Source of the DNA: Physcomitrium patens
Taxonomy: Eukaryota; Streptophyta; Bryopsida; Funariales; Funariaceae
DNA: 64,000 nt
NCBI RefSeq assembly: GCF_000002425.4
Contig: NC_037253.1
Coordinates: 6,978,178-7,042,177, forward strand
Direction: 5' to 3'
Below the pieces are notes generated by a model. It had not been told where the DNA came from, searched no databases, and was given only the letters and a program-made list of their open reading frames with translations. Shown here piece by piece: positions 12,808 to 24,626 of this stretch. Within the stretch, counting starts at the first letter, position 1; the number at the start of each line of letters is the position of its first letter. The position numbers and the translations under genes are program-made.

Positions 12808-14254
12808 GTATAGGATCCTTGATCTAAAGGTACAAAGTGTAGTAATGGATATTATTGAAGAAAGAGAAGGTGCTAACTGAGAGGATTAGAGAGGCAACAT
12901 CCTTAGACAAATGGATTATTTTTCTTATTGATTTGTTTTAAGGTCTATTGAGTATTCCACAATTTTGTATAGAGAAAACCTATTACAAGAATTTATGGTT
13001 GACGGATAGGCAACAACTGAGCAATCATATTTGCAATATCTATGTTATAATCAAAGAAATCTACGTGCTGATTTATACCAAGAATTAATAGATGCAATTA
13101 TAACTCACCAAAATATTGGACATGAACAAAGATAATATGAATTAAATAATTTAGAACTTAAGATCTTATTTTCATCATCACATATTAAAAATATAAGACA
13201 TATAATAGAAATACTTTAAGATTCTATGGCAATTATAAGGTTTTATCAATATTTTGATATTTTTATAACAATGATAGCAAATCCAAGATGGTCCAAAATC
13301 TAGAATGAACTGCTTCAAGGACAACAAGCAAGCGACTGACTAGATTTAGTTGTATGTATATTTAAGTTCAAGAGATGTGCAATTATAGAAGATATAAAGA
13401 AAGAAGTTGTCTTTAGTCATGTTGTTGCATATATTTATACAATTGAGTTTCAAAAGAGAGGTCTATTTTATATGCATATCTTAATTTTTTTTAAATAGAA
13501 AAAGTAAGATTAGATGCATTGGAGATGTGGATTATATGGTTTTTTCAAAATTTCTAGATAAAGACAATAGCCGAGAGTTATTTGAAGTTATTATATAATC
13601 TAGGTACATAGTCTATATCAAATACAAAATCCTCAAACGCCTTGCATGGAAGATGATTGTTGTACAAAGAGTATCCAAAGGCATTTGTGGAAGAAACAAC
13701 AATGGATGCCAATGGATATCCTCAATATCAACAAAGAAATAATAGAAGAATGTTTGAAGTTTGAAGAATGGTTGTTGATAACATGAATGTTGTTCTATTT
13801 TATTCAAAACTATTTCAAAAGTATAATTATCATATTAATGTTGAGGTTTGTGTATCTATTTGTGCTATTAAGTATTTCCACAAATACATCTATGAGGGCC
13901 ATAATTGCATTATAATACAATTTAAAAACCAACAAAATGAGACCAAATAATATTTGGATGCAAGATACATTAGAGCTCTGGAGGCTACTAGGAAACTATT
14001 TGGTATGTGGATCTATGAAAAAATACCAAATGTTGTTGGTTTAGCCATTCATCTACGAAAAATACATCAAGTGGTATATGATCCAAATGACAAGGCAGCT
14101 GCAATTTTAGAACGTGCTGAAAGAGAAAAGAGAACATTAACTTCATTTTTTGAGAAATGTGCAGCAATTGCAGTGACAAGACAATATACATACTAGCAAT
14201 TTCTACAACATTTTATTTGGCATAAAATTAGAAAGATGTGGATGTTAAAAAAAT
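12440..14254 (+). pseudogene. Helitron Rep-helicase, N-terminal part (decayed)
   Basis: Conceptual translation, broken by stops and frameshifts, follows the Helitron-like N-terminal domain. NNPFFGFYRHAHEILSQ lies near 12,510, HEAHPAYLSLH near 12,750, DIFITMIANPRW near 13,257, IEFQKRGL near 13,443 and INVEVCVSICAIKY near 13,830. In the Rep part, the His-x-His region usually following FQKRGL reads FYMHIL, so one histidine is lost. The longest open piece is 13,954-14,196. A run of about 29 T (12,779-12,807) interrupts the coding part. The sequence stops dead at 14,254, where chromovirus A is inserted, and continues at 34,336. It is a dead copy; intact family members act in rolling-circle transposition. 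Confidence 0.88.
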
Positions 14255-14783
14255 TATGAAAGATATGAATCTTGAAGAAAGACAATCCTCAATATACTCT
14301 TATGTCACTGAAGAGAATTAAAAAGTCATTCAAAAGATGATATAATATCAAACTAGAATGACTATTGCTCAAAACAAGAAAACTAAAAAGTCTTGGAATA
14401 AGACTAAGGACTAGAAAGGCATTGATAAGAGTGAAAAAGGCTTCACTCTTGTCTCCATATATACTCTTGATTAGAAGCTATGTGGTGATGTTCTATAAGA
14501 CTTCCAAAACGTGTTGATTTTGTTAGCCAAATATCTTAACTTACAAGGCAACTTATTTATATATGTGCCACATAGTTAGCTTATTCCACAAGCTATTACA
14601 TGGAGTTAACTTGTTCCACAAGCTACCAACATGGAATTAACTTGTTGCCTAAGTTTCTATCCTATAAATACATCTAAAGTCAAAATCAAATCTATGAAGT
14701 TTTTAAGAAGCTTTTCTAGAAGACTTTATGAAATTAATCTATATTTTTCTACTCTATCTAATTATATATAAATAACTATTGAG

Positions 14784-14823
<40 letters not shown>

Positions 14824-14827
14824 GATA
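14255..14827 (-). repeat. Left (3') LTR of chromovirus A
   Basis: About 573 bp, homologous to the LTRs of B and C. The right end reads CCGTGATA where B reads CCGTGACA. Directly beyond it is a degraded polypurine tract (minus strand AAAAGAGAGGGTA). A TA microsatellite (about 14,792-14,819) has expanded inside it and is absent from the partner LTR. Confidence 0.88.
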
Positions 14828-17336
14828 ATACCCTCTCTTTTAGGAACAAATTCCATGAGAAGTGGTTATCATCTTTCATGGATCATTGTAGTTCTTCATC
14901 TTGCTTTTGATGGATGTCGTTAATAAAAGGCCTCAACCTTTTTTGTTGTATTTATAAGATTCTTTGTTGGTTTCCATAAGCATTCGCTAATATTATATCC
15001 ACGCCAATAAACAAGATATTTCAACCTATTTTGACCTCGCCTTGAATCTAAGACTTCTTCTATCTCAAATTCTTGATTATTATTCACTTCTATAAGAGGA
15101 GGTGGCATTTGTCTTCTTGTCAAGATATTCATTGTCTCACACAGCTCATGAAGGGACATGTGCAATATAAGGTGGATCTTTATAGACTCCGATAGATATA
15201 ATCGATAAACAACAAGATTGATTTGTTCACAAATAAGAAGAAGTTTTAGCCTACGATAGTCCAACTTATCACAAAAACAAGTAGTCTTGATATTACAACA
15301 AAGTAACAATACCTTATCATTTATGTTGAATTGTAGTTGTTCCTTAAGATAGGCATCCGAGTTGATCTTTTGCCGTTCTTGAGCTTCTTTTAATTGTGTC
15401 TTTATTGTTGTATGTAGCTTTGACAATCGATTTGTTAAATCTTTTGCCATAGGATTATCAACTTTTAAAAAGTCAAAAGTATCAAGACATAGATGATAAC
15501 CATAATTGACAAAGAAAGGTGTTTGTTGAATAGAAGAATATACTGAATTATTGTATGCAAACTCTACCAATGACAAAAGAGTTGTTCAATCATATTGATA
15601 ATAATTGATGATACACCTCAATACTACTCCAAAATTTGATTCATTTGTTCTGTTTGTCCATCAATTTGAGGATGAAAAGCCAAAGAGAGCTTTATATCTA
15701 TCTTTAGAATCTTAAATAGGATTTTCTAAAATCTTGATATAAATTGAGTCCTCCTATCCAATATAATATCCTTCGGCAATCCATGATAGCGATAGATATT
15801 GTCAATGAAAAGCTTGGTTGTTTCTTCACTTGAAATAAATTTTGTACATAGTACAAAATATGCCATTTGGTGAAGTAATCTACGATTATAAATATGAAAT
15901 TATATGAACTTGAGATTGGAAGATTTGTGATAAAATCTATAGAAATGAAAGACCAAAATTGTTTTAGAATTGGTAATAATTGAAGAAGTCCATAAGGACG
16001 ATGATAAAGAATTTTTGATCTTGAACAAATGTCACATGATTGGACAAAGTCTTCTATTACTTTTTACATTTGTGGCCACTAAAAATCTCTAAATATAAGC
16101 TCTAAAGCCTTGTTGTATCCAAAATGTCATACTACTGGAAAATCATGATGTGCTTGAAGAACACATAAACATGCTTCTTCTTTTGGCACATATAGGCGTC
16201 CTTCAAAATAGAAAAGGTTATTCTTAAACTCAAACTTTGAAATATCATGAAACTTAGAAAAAAGGTTCTTGATATTATGAATAAGTGGATCAAAGGGCAT
16301 ACTTAATTAGATTTTCTTGATAAAGTTTGAATCAACAGTTAATGTTGATTTTATTGCTCAAAGATGAAAATACTTGAGCTTCAAGAAAATCATTCTTTGT
16401 TGATCAAAAGATGAATTTCTTTCTTTTGGTGCAAGATAAGAGCATCTAAAAATGGCATGTGATAGACGTTATTATTTTTTAAATCAATAACTGAACTTAA
16501 AATTGAATCTTGATAAAGACATGCTTCAACATGCTTGATGACAATTCAAAACACGTACTAATATGAAATACTCGAGATTCTTACAATTTGTATATATGGT
16601 AACTGGACTTGAAGCGCCTTTTAGATAATGATACCATTCTTGAAATGAATCCACAATTGTAAGAAGCTCTTTGTGATGGATCTCAAAATTAATTTTGGCT
16701 ATTGAAAAGTTTCTGGAATAAAAAGCTATTGAGTGGAGTATGTCATTTATTCCCATTTATGATAATCCAACATCTATAGCAAAGTCTAATGCATCTATTT
16801 CCATAAAAAATACCATGGAGAAGTCGACGCAATATAAGATTAGTACAAAAGTAAAATCTTTCTTTAAAGTATCAAATGATGCTTTTACTTCTTTATTCCA
16901 CTCAAATTTGTCTTTAGAAGTCAAACGTGTAAGTAGTGCTCCAACTTAAGAAAATTTCTTTATAAAGATTCAGTAGTTGTTCTTGGAATCCATCGTAAGG
17001 CCTTCGTTAGAGATGATGTATCCTAAAAAGTCAACTTGAATAGTGTGGAATATATTTTTTTCCAACTTGGCATATAATCTTACATCTCTAAGTTTTTGTA
17101 ACACGTGATGAACATCAAGTTCATATTCTTCTGTGTTCTTAGAGTAGATTAGAATTTCATCTAAATAGAAAATGACAAAATCATCCAAAAGCTCATAAAA
17201 AACATCATTCATAAGATATTGAAGAGCAGCCAATGCATTTGTGAGTCCAAAAGGATGGCATTATATTCAAAATGTCCATTTCTAGTTTGAAAAGCAGTCT
17301 TCTATTTATCTCATTCTTAAATACAAACTAAGTTGT
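14828..17336 (-). pseudogene. Chromovirus A pol, 3' part: chromodomain, integrase, RNase H, RT C-terminus
   Basis: Reading on the minus strand from high to low coordinates, it holds the RT C-terminal part (16,970-17,233), RNase H (16,526-16,756), then integrase and chromodomain (14,920-15,576). The RT has YLDE where the catalytic YLDD is expected. The chromodomain piece is open to LVYWRGYNISECLW, so the Trp lost in B is kept here. Many stops and shifts elsewhere make this a dead copy. The 140-codon accessory ORF of B and C is missing: the sequence next to the polypurine tract runs straight to the pol end. At 17,332-17,336 (GTTGT) element B interrupts the RT. Confidence 0.9.
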
Positions 17337-17897
17337 TGTCAAAGACAAGAACTCGATGAAAAAACAATTCAGACAAGTAAGCCTTCACTCAAAGAAAAGT
17401 AAAAAAATATGAATAATAAGTATGTATATTGAAAAGAGAAACTAGATTGGCTATTGCCAAAAGACAAGAAAACTAGAGACCCTTGAAACTAGACTAGAAG
17501 CAAGAAAGGAGTTGACAAGAGTGAAGAAGCCTTCACTCTTATCTCTATATATACTATCTAACTAGGGGCTACGTGGCGACGTTCTATAGGACCTCCAATA
17601 TGTGTTGACTTTGTAGGACACATGCCTTGACTTACAAGGCAAGTTTTTCTACGTGTGGGCCACATAGTTAGCTTGATCTTCAAGCTAACAACATGTGTGG
17701 CACATGGCCAACTTGTTGACCACGTTTCTAATCCAAAAAGTCAATTAAAGACACCTATGAAGTCAAAGCAGCATCTAGGAAGTTTCTAGGAAGCTTCTAT
17801 ATTAAATATTATAGAATTAACTTAATTTTATCTACTTTTACTTACTTCTACCTATTTCTATATGTAATTATTAGCTTACATGATTATGGCCGTGACA
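17337..17897 (-). repeat. 3' LTR of chromovirus B
   Basis: 561 bp, TGTCAAAGAC...GGCCGTGACA in plus-strand reading. The minus-strand polypurine tract AGAAGGGAGGGTAA lies directly beyond its right edge at about 17,898-17,911. Confidence 0.95.
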
Positions 17898-17938
17898 TTA
17901 CCCTCCCTTCTAGAGACGAGTTCCACGAGGAGCGGTCA

Positions 17939-18361
17939 TCATATGTTGAGGAAATCTATGATGCGACGAATTGTATTCGCCACATATTCTGATCTCTGTT
18001 CTCTTCGAAGATGATTGATAGGGCCTCTCAACCATCGGTAGTGACCCATACCAGGGCGGAAAGACCACCCAGTTATTTGATCATTGTTGAGGCCTTCGTA
18101 ACTTCCTTCGAATAGAATATTTGGAACACCATCAGGAGTTGTTCCTACCTCTAGCAAAATCACCAAACATCGAGAGTCCCTTCTCAAATCGTGATACCAA
18201 ACGCGTTGTATCTCACCATCTATTCGAGAAAGAACATGTCGTTCTTGAAGATCTTCATCTCGATTGCGTCGTCTTGAAGGTTGTGACAATCGTAATGTCT
18301 CGTCCGACAGGTCAGCAAACGAAGGTTCTTGAGTTGAATCCGCTGGTTGTTGGCTCTCCAT
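17939..18361 (-). CDS. Accessory ORF of chromovirus B (140 aa, unknown function)
   Basis: An uninterrupted ATG-to-TGA frame lying between the chromodomain end of pol and the polypurine tract/3' LTR, where gypsy chromoviruses normally have no gene. The protein starts MESQQPADSTQEPSFADLSD, has an Arg-rich, acidic middle (about 30-45), a better-defined core (about 50-110; WYHDLRRDSRCLVILLEV) and ends IRRIIDFLNI. I see no signal peptide or membrane helix and recognise no domain. Element C has the same ORF at exactly the same length. Upstream on the minus strand, a TATA-like TTATAAAAGAG lies roughly 75-80 bp before the ATG, and TAATTAG, usable as a splice acceptor, abuts it. It is open although pol of the same copy carries several stops. 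Function unknown. Confidence 0.75.
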   Translation of the reverse strand: MESQQPADSTQEPSFADLSDETLRLSQPSRRRNRDEDLQERHVLSRIDGEIQRVWYHDLRRDSRCLVILLEVGTTPDGVPNILFEGSYEGLNNDQITGWSFRPGMGHYRWLRGPINHLRREQRSEYVANTIRRIIDFLNI

Positions 18362-18489
18362 CTAATTAGCGTCACAAATGTAAAGAAGTTACAAACAAGG
18401 ATAGGAAATTGAATGTTATCTTGCCTCAATCTTGTCTCTTTTATAAGAGAGGTTTTCATCTTGGTTTTGATGGATGTCGTTGATGAAAA

Positions 18490-21400
18490 ACTTTGACTTT
18501 AACTGATGCATTTGCTAGATTCCTGGATGGCTCCTATGTGCATTCACTAATATCATATCCGCGCCAATGAATAAGATATTCTAGCTTATTTCGACACCGC
18601 CTTGAGTCTAATATCTCTTCCACCTCAAATTCTTCATTATTATCTACTTCTATAGGAGGCGGTGGCATTTGTCTTCTTCCTTGTATATCCACTGTCTTAT
18701 ATGGTTCAAGAAGAGATACGTGGAATACAAGATGGATCTTCATTAACTCCGGTAGATGTAACCGATATGCAACTGGGTTGATCTGTTCAGAAACAGAAAA
18801 GGGGCCAAGCCTACGATAGTCCAACTTGTCACAAGGTCGAGTAGTCTTGATATTGCGACGAAGTAGCCATACCTTATCACCCACGTTGAGTTGTGGTTGC
18901 TCCTTACGATATAGATCTGCGTTTTTCTTTTGTCGTTCTTGAGCTTCCTTCAATTACGTCTTCATTATTGCATGTAACTCTGACAACCGATTTGCCATAT
19001 CTTCTGCTGCAGGATTATCAACTTTTGAAAAATCAAAAATATCAAGTTGTGGATGATAGCCATAATTGGCAAAGAAAGGTGTTTGTTGTGTGGAAGAATG
19101 TACCGTATTATTATAAGCAAACTCTGTCAATGGCAGAAGGGTTGTCCAATTATCTTGTTGGTAGTTGATAGTACACCTTAAATATTGCTCAAAGACTTGG
19201 TTTACGCGCTCTGTTTGTTGATAAGTATGAGGATGGAAAGCCGAAGATAGCTTTATGTCCACTTTCAAAATCTTGAAAAGGGTCCTCCAAAATCTTGACA
19301 CAAATTGAGTTCCCCTATCTGATATGATATCTTTAGGTAATCCATGATAGCGATAGATATTATCAATGAAAAGCTTAGCTGTTTCTTCACCTGTGATAGA
19401 TTTTGTACATGGCACAAAATGTGCCATCTTGGTGAAACGATCTTCTATCACAAATATAGAATCATAAGATCTTGAGCTTGGAAGATCTGTGATGAAATCC
19501 ATAGAAACAGAAGACCATGGTTGTTCTGGTATAGGTAATGGCTGAAGAAGTCCGTAAGGTCGATGACGAGGAATTTTTGATCTTGAACAAATATCACATG
19601 ATTGTACAAAGTCTTTGACTGACTTCCACATTTGTGGCCACCAAAAATCTCTTGATATGAGTTTCAAAGTCTTATTATATCCAAAGTACCCTGTTGCTGG
19701 AAAGTCATGACGTGCTTGAAGAACACGTAAACGTGCTTCTCCTTCTGGAACACATAGGCGTCCTTCAAAATATAATAGATTATTCTTGAACTCGAACTTA
19801 GAAGGATCATGAGACTTGGAAGAATTATTCTCGATATCATAAACAAGAGGGTCTGAGGACATACTGGACTGGATTTACTTCAGAAAAGTTGAATCAATAG
19901 TCAATGTTGATTTCATTGCTCGGAGATGAAATTGCTCCGGTTTCAAGAGGACCATTCTTTATTGCTCAAAAGCTGCATCTCCTTCTTTTGGTGTAAAATA
20001 AAAACGTCTAGATAGGGCATCGGATAAACCTTGTTGTTTTCCTGGCCGATAAGTGATAATGAACTCGAATCTTGACAAAGACATACTCCAACGAGCTTGA
20101 CGACGATTCAATACGCGTGCTGACATGAAATACTAGAGGTTCTTGTGATCTGTATACACAGTGACTAGACTAGAAGCGCCTTCTAGATAATGATGCCATT
20201 CTTGAAAGGAATCCATGATCGCAAGAAGTTCTTTATCGTGGATCTCATAATTGATCTCGGCTGCTGAGAATTTTCTTGAATGAAAAGCTATCGGATGAAG
20301 TTTGTCATCTGTTCCCATTTGTGATAATACTACACCCAAGGCAAAATCTGATGCATTTGTTTCCATAAAAAATGCCTTGAAAAAGTCAACACGATATAAG
20401 ACTGGTGCAGAGACAAACGATGTCTTTAAGGCTTCAAATGCTGCTTCCGCTTCTGGATTCCATTGGAATTTATCTTTACTAGTCAAGCGTGTAAGTGGAG
20501 CTGCAACTCGTGAGAAATCTTTGATGAAGATCCGATAGTAATTGGCAAATTCCAAGAAACATTGGACATCTCTTACCGTCCTTGGAATCTTCCAATCCAT
20601 GATTGTTTGGACTTTCTTAGAATCCATCATGAGACCATCATTTGAAATGATGTATCATAAAAAGTCAACTTGAGTAGTGTGAAATACATACTTTTCCATC
20701 TTGGCATACAATCCTGCATCTCTAAGTTTTTGTAATACTTGACGAACATATATTTCATGTTCTTCGACGTTCTTAGAATAGATCAGGATATCGTCTAGAT
20801 AACAGACGATAAAATTGTCTAAGAATTCATGAAATACATCATTCATGAGATGTTGAAAAGCAGCTGGTGCATTCGTGAGTCCAAAGGGCATGACATTATA
20901 TTCGAAATGTCCATACCTGGTTCGAAATGCAGTCTTCCATTCATCTCCTTCTTTGATCCAGACTAGATTATATGCTCCTCTTAGATCTATTTTTGTATAG
21001 ATCTTAGCTTGATTCAACTGGTCAAGGAATCCTGATATCAAAGGTAATGGATACCTGTTCTTGATTGTGATCTTGTTGAGTCCTCGATAATCAACACACA
21101 TTCGTAAAGATCCATCTTTTTTCTTTACGAATAGAATTGGAGCTCCTGCTGGAGATTTTGAATGGCGTATGAAATTCTTCGCTAAATTCTCGTCAATATA
21201 TGTCTTGAGTTCAGCCATCTCATTTTGCGATAAACTGTAAATTGGTCCAAATGGTGGCTGAGTTCCTTCCTTGAGGTCGATTGAACAATCATATGGACGA
21301 TGCTCAGGAATAATATCTGCATTCTTTTTCTCAAAAACGTCTTGATACTCCTGATATTGACTTGGAATGCCACTTCAAGTCTTTACGTTTTCAGAAATAG

Positions 21401-21944
21401 GTGCAGCATAAATAGCAAAAGTTGATCCTTCTTTTGCTGCGTGTATAAATGCTTTTGCACCTATCAGTACGGGTTTTACTATACTAGACTTATAATTTTT
21501 TACTTGGTTAGTAGAACTATTAATAACGCTTTGGAAAAAGTCAAGTTTACGTGAATTCCAATCTATTCGAGGATTATATTTTTCTAGCCAGGATAAACCT
21601 AAAATAACTGGATTGGACGGGGATTTAATTATGTTAAAAGCTATGTAGCTATCATGACCGTCTATTGTTACTTTTATAGGATGAGTTTGATGAGTGACAT
21701 CTCCAGAAGACAAGGGACGACCATCTATGACTTCTACATGTATTGGTTTAGGTTTCTGTACAAAGGGTATTTTACGACTTTTAATAAATTGTTCATCTAA
21801 AAAACATGCTGAGGCTCCCGAATTTAATAAAGCAGAGGCTTTGTAATTCTTAGGTCCTAAATATAAGTCTATTATAAAATAAGGAGAGGGTTCTGAAGAG
21901 AGGATAGGACCTTCATTAGGAATTGTACAAGGTTCCAGCTGCAC
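18490..21944 (-). pseudogene. Chromovirus B pol (protease, RT, RNase H, integrase, chromodomain)
   Basis: Protease (21,375-21,944) reads ALLNSGAS, so the active-site Asp is replaced by Asn. RT (about 20,650-21,218) has [32 protein letters not shown] and an intact YLDD near 20,791-20,803. RNase H (20,133-20,630) reads METNASDFALG, with Asn for the first catalytic Asp. Integrase (18,954-19,862) keeps the three acidic residues of the DDE triad (MDFITD, SDRGTQF, TERVNQ), but the second zinc-binding His is Tyr. The chromodomain (about 18,490-18,690) has EFEVEEILDSRR...LIHWRGYD, then its next Trp codon is TAG. Single stops separate the open pieces, including a TAA between integrase and chromodomain linker. 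It is a recently dead polyprotein. Confidence 0.93.
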
Positions 21945-22027
21945 TGTCCCTATTGTAGCTGGACGAATCCGTTTTTTGACATCTTGTCTTCTTTGACCGG
22001 CATACCCCTCATTTTATAGTTGCGTCG

Positions 22028-22936
22028 TTTCTTTGTACAATGTTCAGCAGTGTGCTTAGGTTCTCCGCAATATAAACATAATCCTTCTTGACGAGGACAA
22101 ATCTTTTTTTGCTCAGTTAGGGGTTTAAAACGTACCGCGTGAATTTACATGTCTTCTACTTCTGAATGTACGTTTGGCAAAGATGTTGATGTTGCCATTG
22201 AGAAATAACGTTGAGGTTCCCGTGAATGATTCTCGGATCGAAATTCAAAAAGTCGATTATCACATTTTACCGCAAAATCGATTGCTTGACTCAAAGTTTG
22301 AGGATCAGGTAAGTTGAGCATCAATTTCTTTACTTCGTATTGCAATCCATAAAGAAATTGACTGATGAGTGCAGCAACATCCCACTTGATGTCAATTGCA
22401 AGTTGTCAAAATTATAAAGCATACACTGTTACTGAGCGATTTTCTTATTGCAGAATTCGGATCTTATTTGTTGCAACACGATTTGCATCGTGTTCACCAT
22501 ACATAGATCGAAACTCCACCAAAAAAACTTCCAAATTGTCCAATATTGGATTTCGTTGTTCAAGAAAAGACAAAAACCATGATAATGCAGAATCAGAAAG
22601 TAGAGTGCCAATAAACCTGACTTGTGATCCTGGAGTTGGATAGCTTTGCGATCAAAGTTCAATTGCCAATTGTACTTGATTGATGAACCCTCGAAACTTA
22701 GATCTCGTACCATCAAATTTCTCGGGTAAGGCAATTTTTGGTTCTCTAGTGCTTATAGGGTGTTGTACAATTGGAGAAGGAACGTGATTTGTTGTAGATG
22801 TTGAAGCAACTCCGATCATCTCTATATCCCCACTTTTTGCTATTCTTGTTCTTTCATGTGTTGGTGAATTGAGTTGATGCATTGCAAGCATTAACTCCCT
22901 CATTTGCTCTTGCATTTGTGCCATTGCACTCTTCAT
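22028..22936 (-). pseudogene. Chromovirus B gag with CCHC zinc knuckle
   Basis: Minus-strand gag beginning near 22,936 (MKSAMAQMQEQMRELMLAMH) with several in-frame stops. The capsid-like region (KFDGTRSKFRGFINQVQ, later YEVKKLMLNLPDPQTLSQAI) is followed by one zinc knuckle, CLYCGEPKHTAEHC, at about 22,035-22,079. The upstream ATG present in C (24,627) is ATA here. It would form the virus-like particle; this copy cannot. Confidence 0.88.
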
Positions 22937-23166
22937 TTCAACAAGCTCTGCTATAATGACACTAAGAAGAAAAAACTTGTTTGATACTGCTCAAGACAAA
23001 AGAAAAGAAAGACTTGATAACAAAGAAGATACTAAGAACAATATCAGTTTAGAAGTGGATAATCCGCAAACTTCTAATACGCTTATGCCTTGTCAAGAAA
23101 AAGGGGTAATCCACTCTTACTCAAGAAAAACAAAGCTCTGATATTGTAAGTACACTCTTGTCAATC

Positions 23167-23727
23167 TGTCAAGGACAAGAACTCAATGAAAAAATAGTTC
23201 AGACAAGTAAGCCTTCACTCAAAGAAAAGTAACAAAATATGAATAATAAGTATGTATATTGAAAAGAGAAACTAGAATGGCTATTGCCAAAAGACAAGAA
23301 AACTAGAGACCCTTGAAACTAGACTAGAAGCAAGAAAGGAGTTGACAAGAGTGAAGAAGCCTTCACTCTTGTCTCTATATATACTATCTAACTAGGGGCT
23401 ACGTGGTGACGTTCTATAGGACCTCCAATATGTGTTGACTTTGTAGGACACATGCCTTGACTTACAAGGCAAGTTTTTCTACGTATGGGCCACATAGTTA
23501 GCTTGATCTTCAAGCTAACAACATGTGTGGCACATGGCCAACTTGTTGACCACGTTTCTAATCCAAAAAGTCAATTAAAGACACCTATGAAGTCAAAGCA
23601 GCGTCTGGGAAGTTTCTAGGAAGCTTCTATATTAAATATTATAGAATTGACTTATTTTTATCTACTTTTACTTACTTCTACCTATTTCTATATGTAATTA
23701 TTAGCTTACATGATTATGGCCGTGACA
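23167..23727 (-). repeat. 5' LTR of chromovirus B
   Basis: 561 bp, same length as its partner. Inside the element (to the left), a possible primer-binding site ATATCAGAGC lies 22 nt from the LTR edge, resembling the initiator-Met tRNA site TGGTATCAGAGC of plant gypsy elements. Confidence 0.95.
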
Positions 23728-23856
23728 GTTATACACTCCTTGTAAATTTGATTTGATATAAATTTTTGCTTGATTGAATTAGTCAGAAAGTCCTAAAATC
23801 AAAGACAAAGGATACATATTTTTGATGGTGATCTTATTGAGTCCTCCATAATCTAT
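23728..23856 (-). pseudogene. Chromovirus A RT, 129-bp middle fragment between B and C
   Basis: Minus-strand RT sequence matching B at about 20,966-21,085. It is bounded on the left by the target duplication of B (GTTAT) and on the right by that of C (TCTAT, 23,852-23,856). Confidence 0.9.
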
Positions 23857-24415
23857 TATCGTGGACATTTGCATGTAATCCAGTAATTAAATATATAAAT
23901 AGGTAGAAGTATGTAAAAGAAGATAAAAATAAGTTAATTCTATAGTATTTGGTATAGAAGCTTCTTAGAAGCTTAATAGATGCTGCTTTGACTTTATATG
24001 TGTCTTTAATTGACTTTTTGGGAATAGAAACGTGGTCAACAAGTTGGCCATGTGCCAAACATGTTGTTAGCTTAAAGACCAAGCTAACTATGTGGCCTAC
24101 ATGTAGAAAAACTTGCCTTGTAAGTCAAAGCATGTGTCCTACAAAGTCAACATATATTGGAGGTCTTATAGAATGTTGCCACATAGCCCATAGTAAGATA
24201 GTATATATAGAGACAAGAGTGAAGCCTTCTTCACTCTTGTCAACTCCTTTCTTACTTCCAATATAGCTTCAAGGGTCTCTAGTTTTCTTGGCTTTTGGCA
24301 ATAGCCATTCCAGTTTCTTTTTTAATATACATATCAAGTTATTTCTATTTTGTCATCTTTCTTTGAGAGAAGTCTTACTTGTTTATTTGTCTTTATCATA
24401 TTCTTGTCCTTGACA
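23857..24415 (+). repeat. 5' LTR of chromovirus C
   Basis: 559 bp, ends CCTTGACA. Its first dinucleotide is TA rather than TG. A candidate primer-binding site ATATCAGAGC follows 22 nt downstream, exactly as in B. Confidence 0.93.
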
Positions 24416-24626
24416 GATTGACAAGAGTACACTTATAATATCAGAGCTTTATCTAATCTTGATTAAGAATGGATTACCCTTTTTTCTTCATAAGACATAA
24501 GCATATTAGAAAATATAGATTATCCTCTTCTAAATTGATATTATCCTTAGTATTTTCTTTGTTCTCAAGTCCTTTCTTCTATTTGTCTTGAGCAATATTA
24601 GACATCTTTTTTTTTTAAGTGTTATT

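Larger units (their letters stand above)
17337..23727 (-). mobile_element. Ty3/gypsy chromovirus B, complete element nested in A
   Basis: A 6,391-bp minus-strand element with two 561-bp LTRs (17,337-17,897 and 23,167-23,727) starting TG and ending CA. The 5-bp target duplication is GTTGT/GTTAT (17,332-17,336 and 23,728-23,732, one mismatch). The RT of A continues across the site. Order on the minus strand is 5' LTR, gag with CCHC knuckle, aspartic protease, RT, RNase H, integrase, chromodomain, accessory ORF, polypurine tract, 3' LTR. I counted about 13 differences between the LTRs by eye (about 2.3 percent), so it is the youngest of the three. Pol has several single-base stops but I saw no frameshift. 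Confidence 0.95.
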
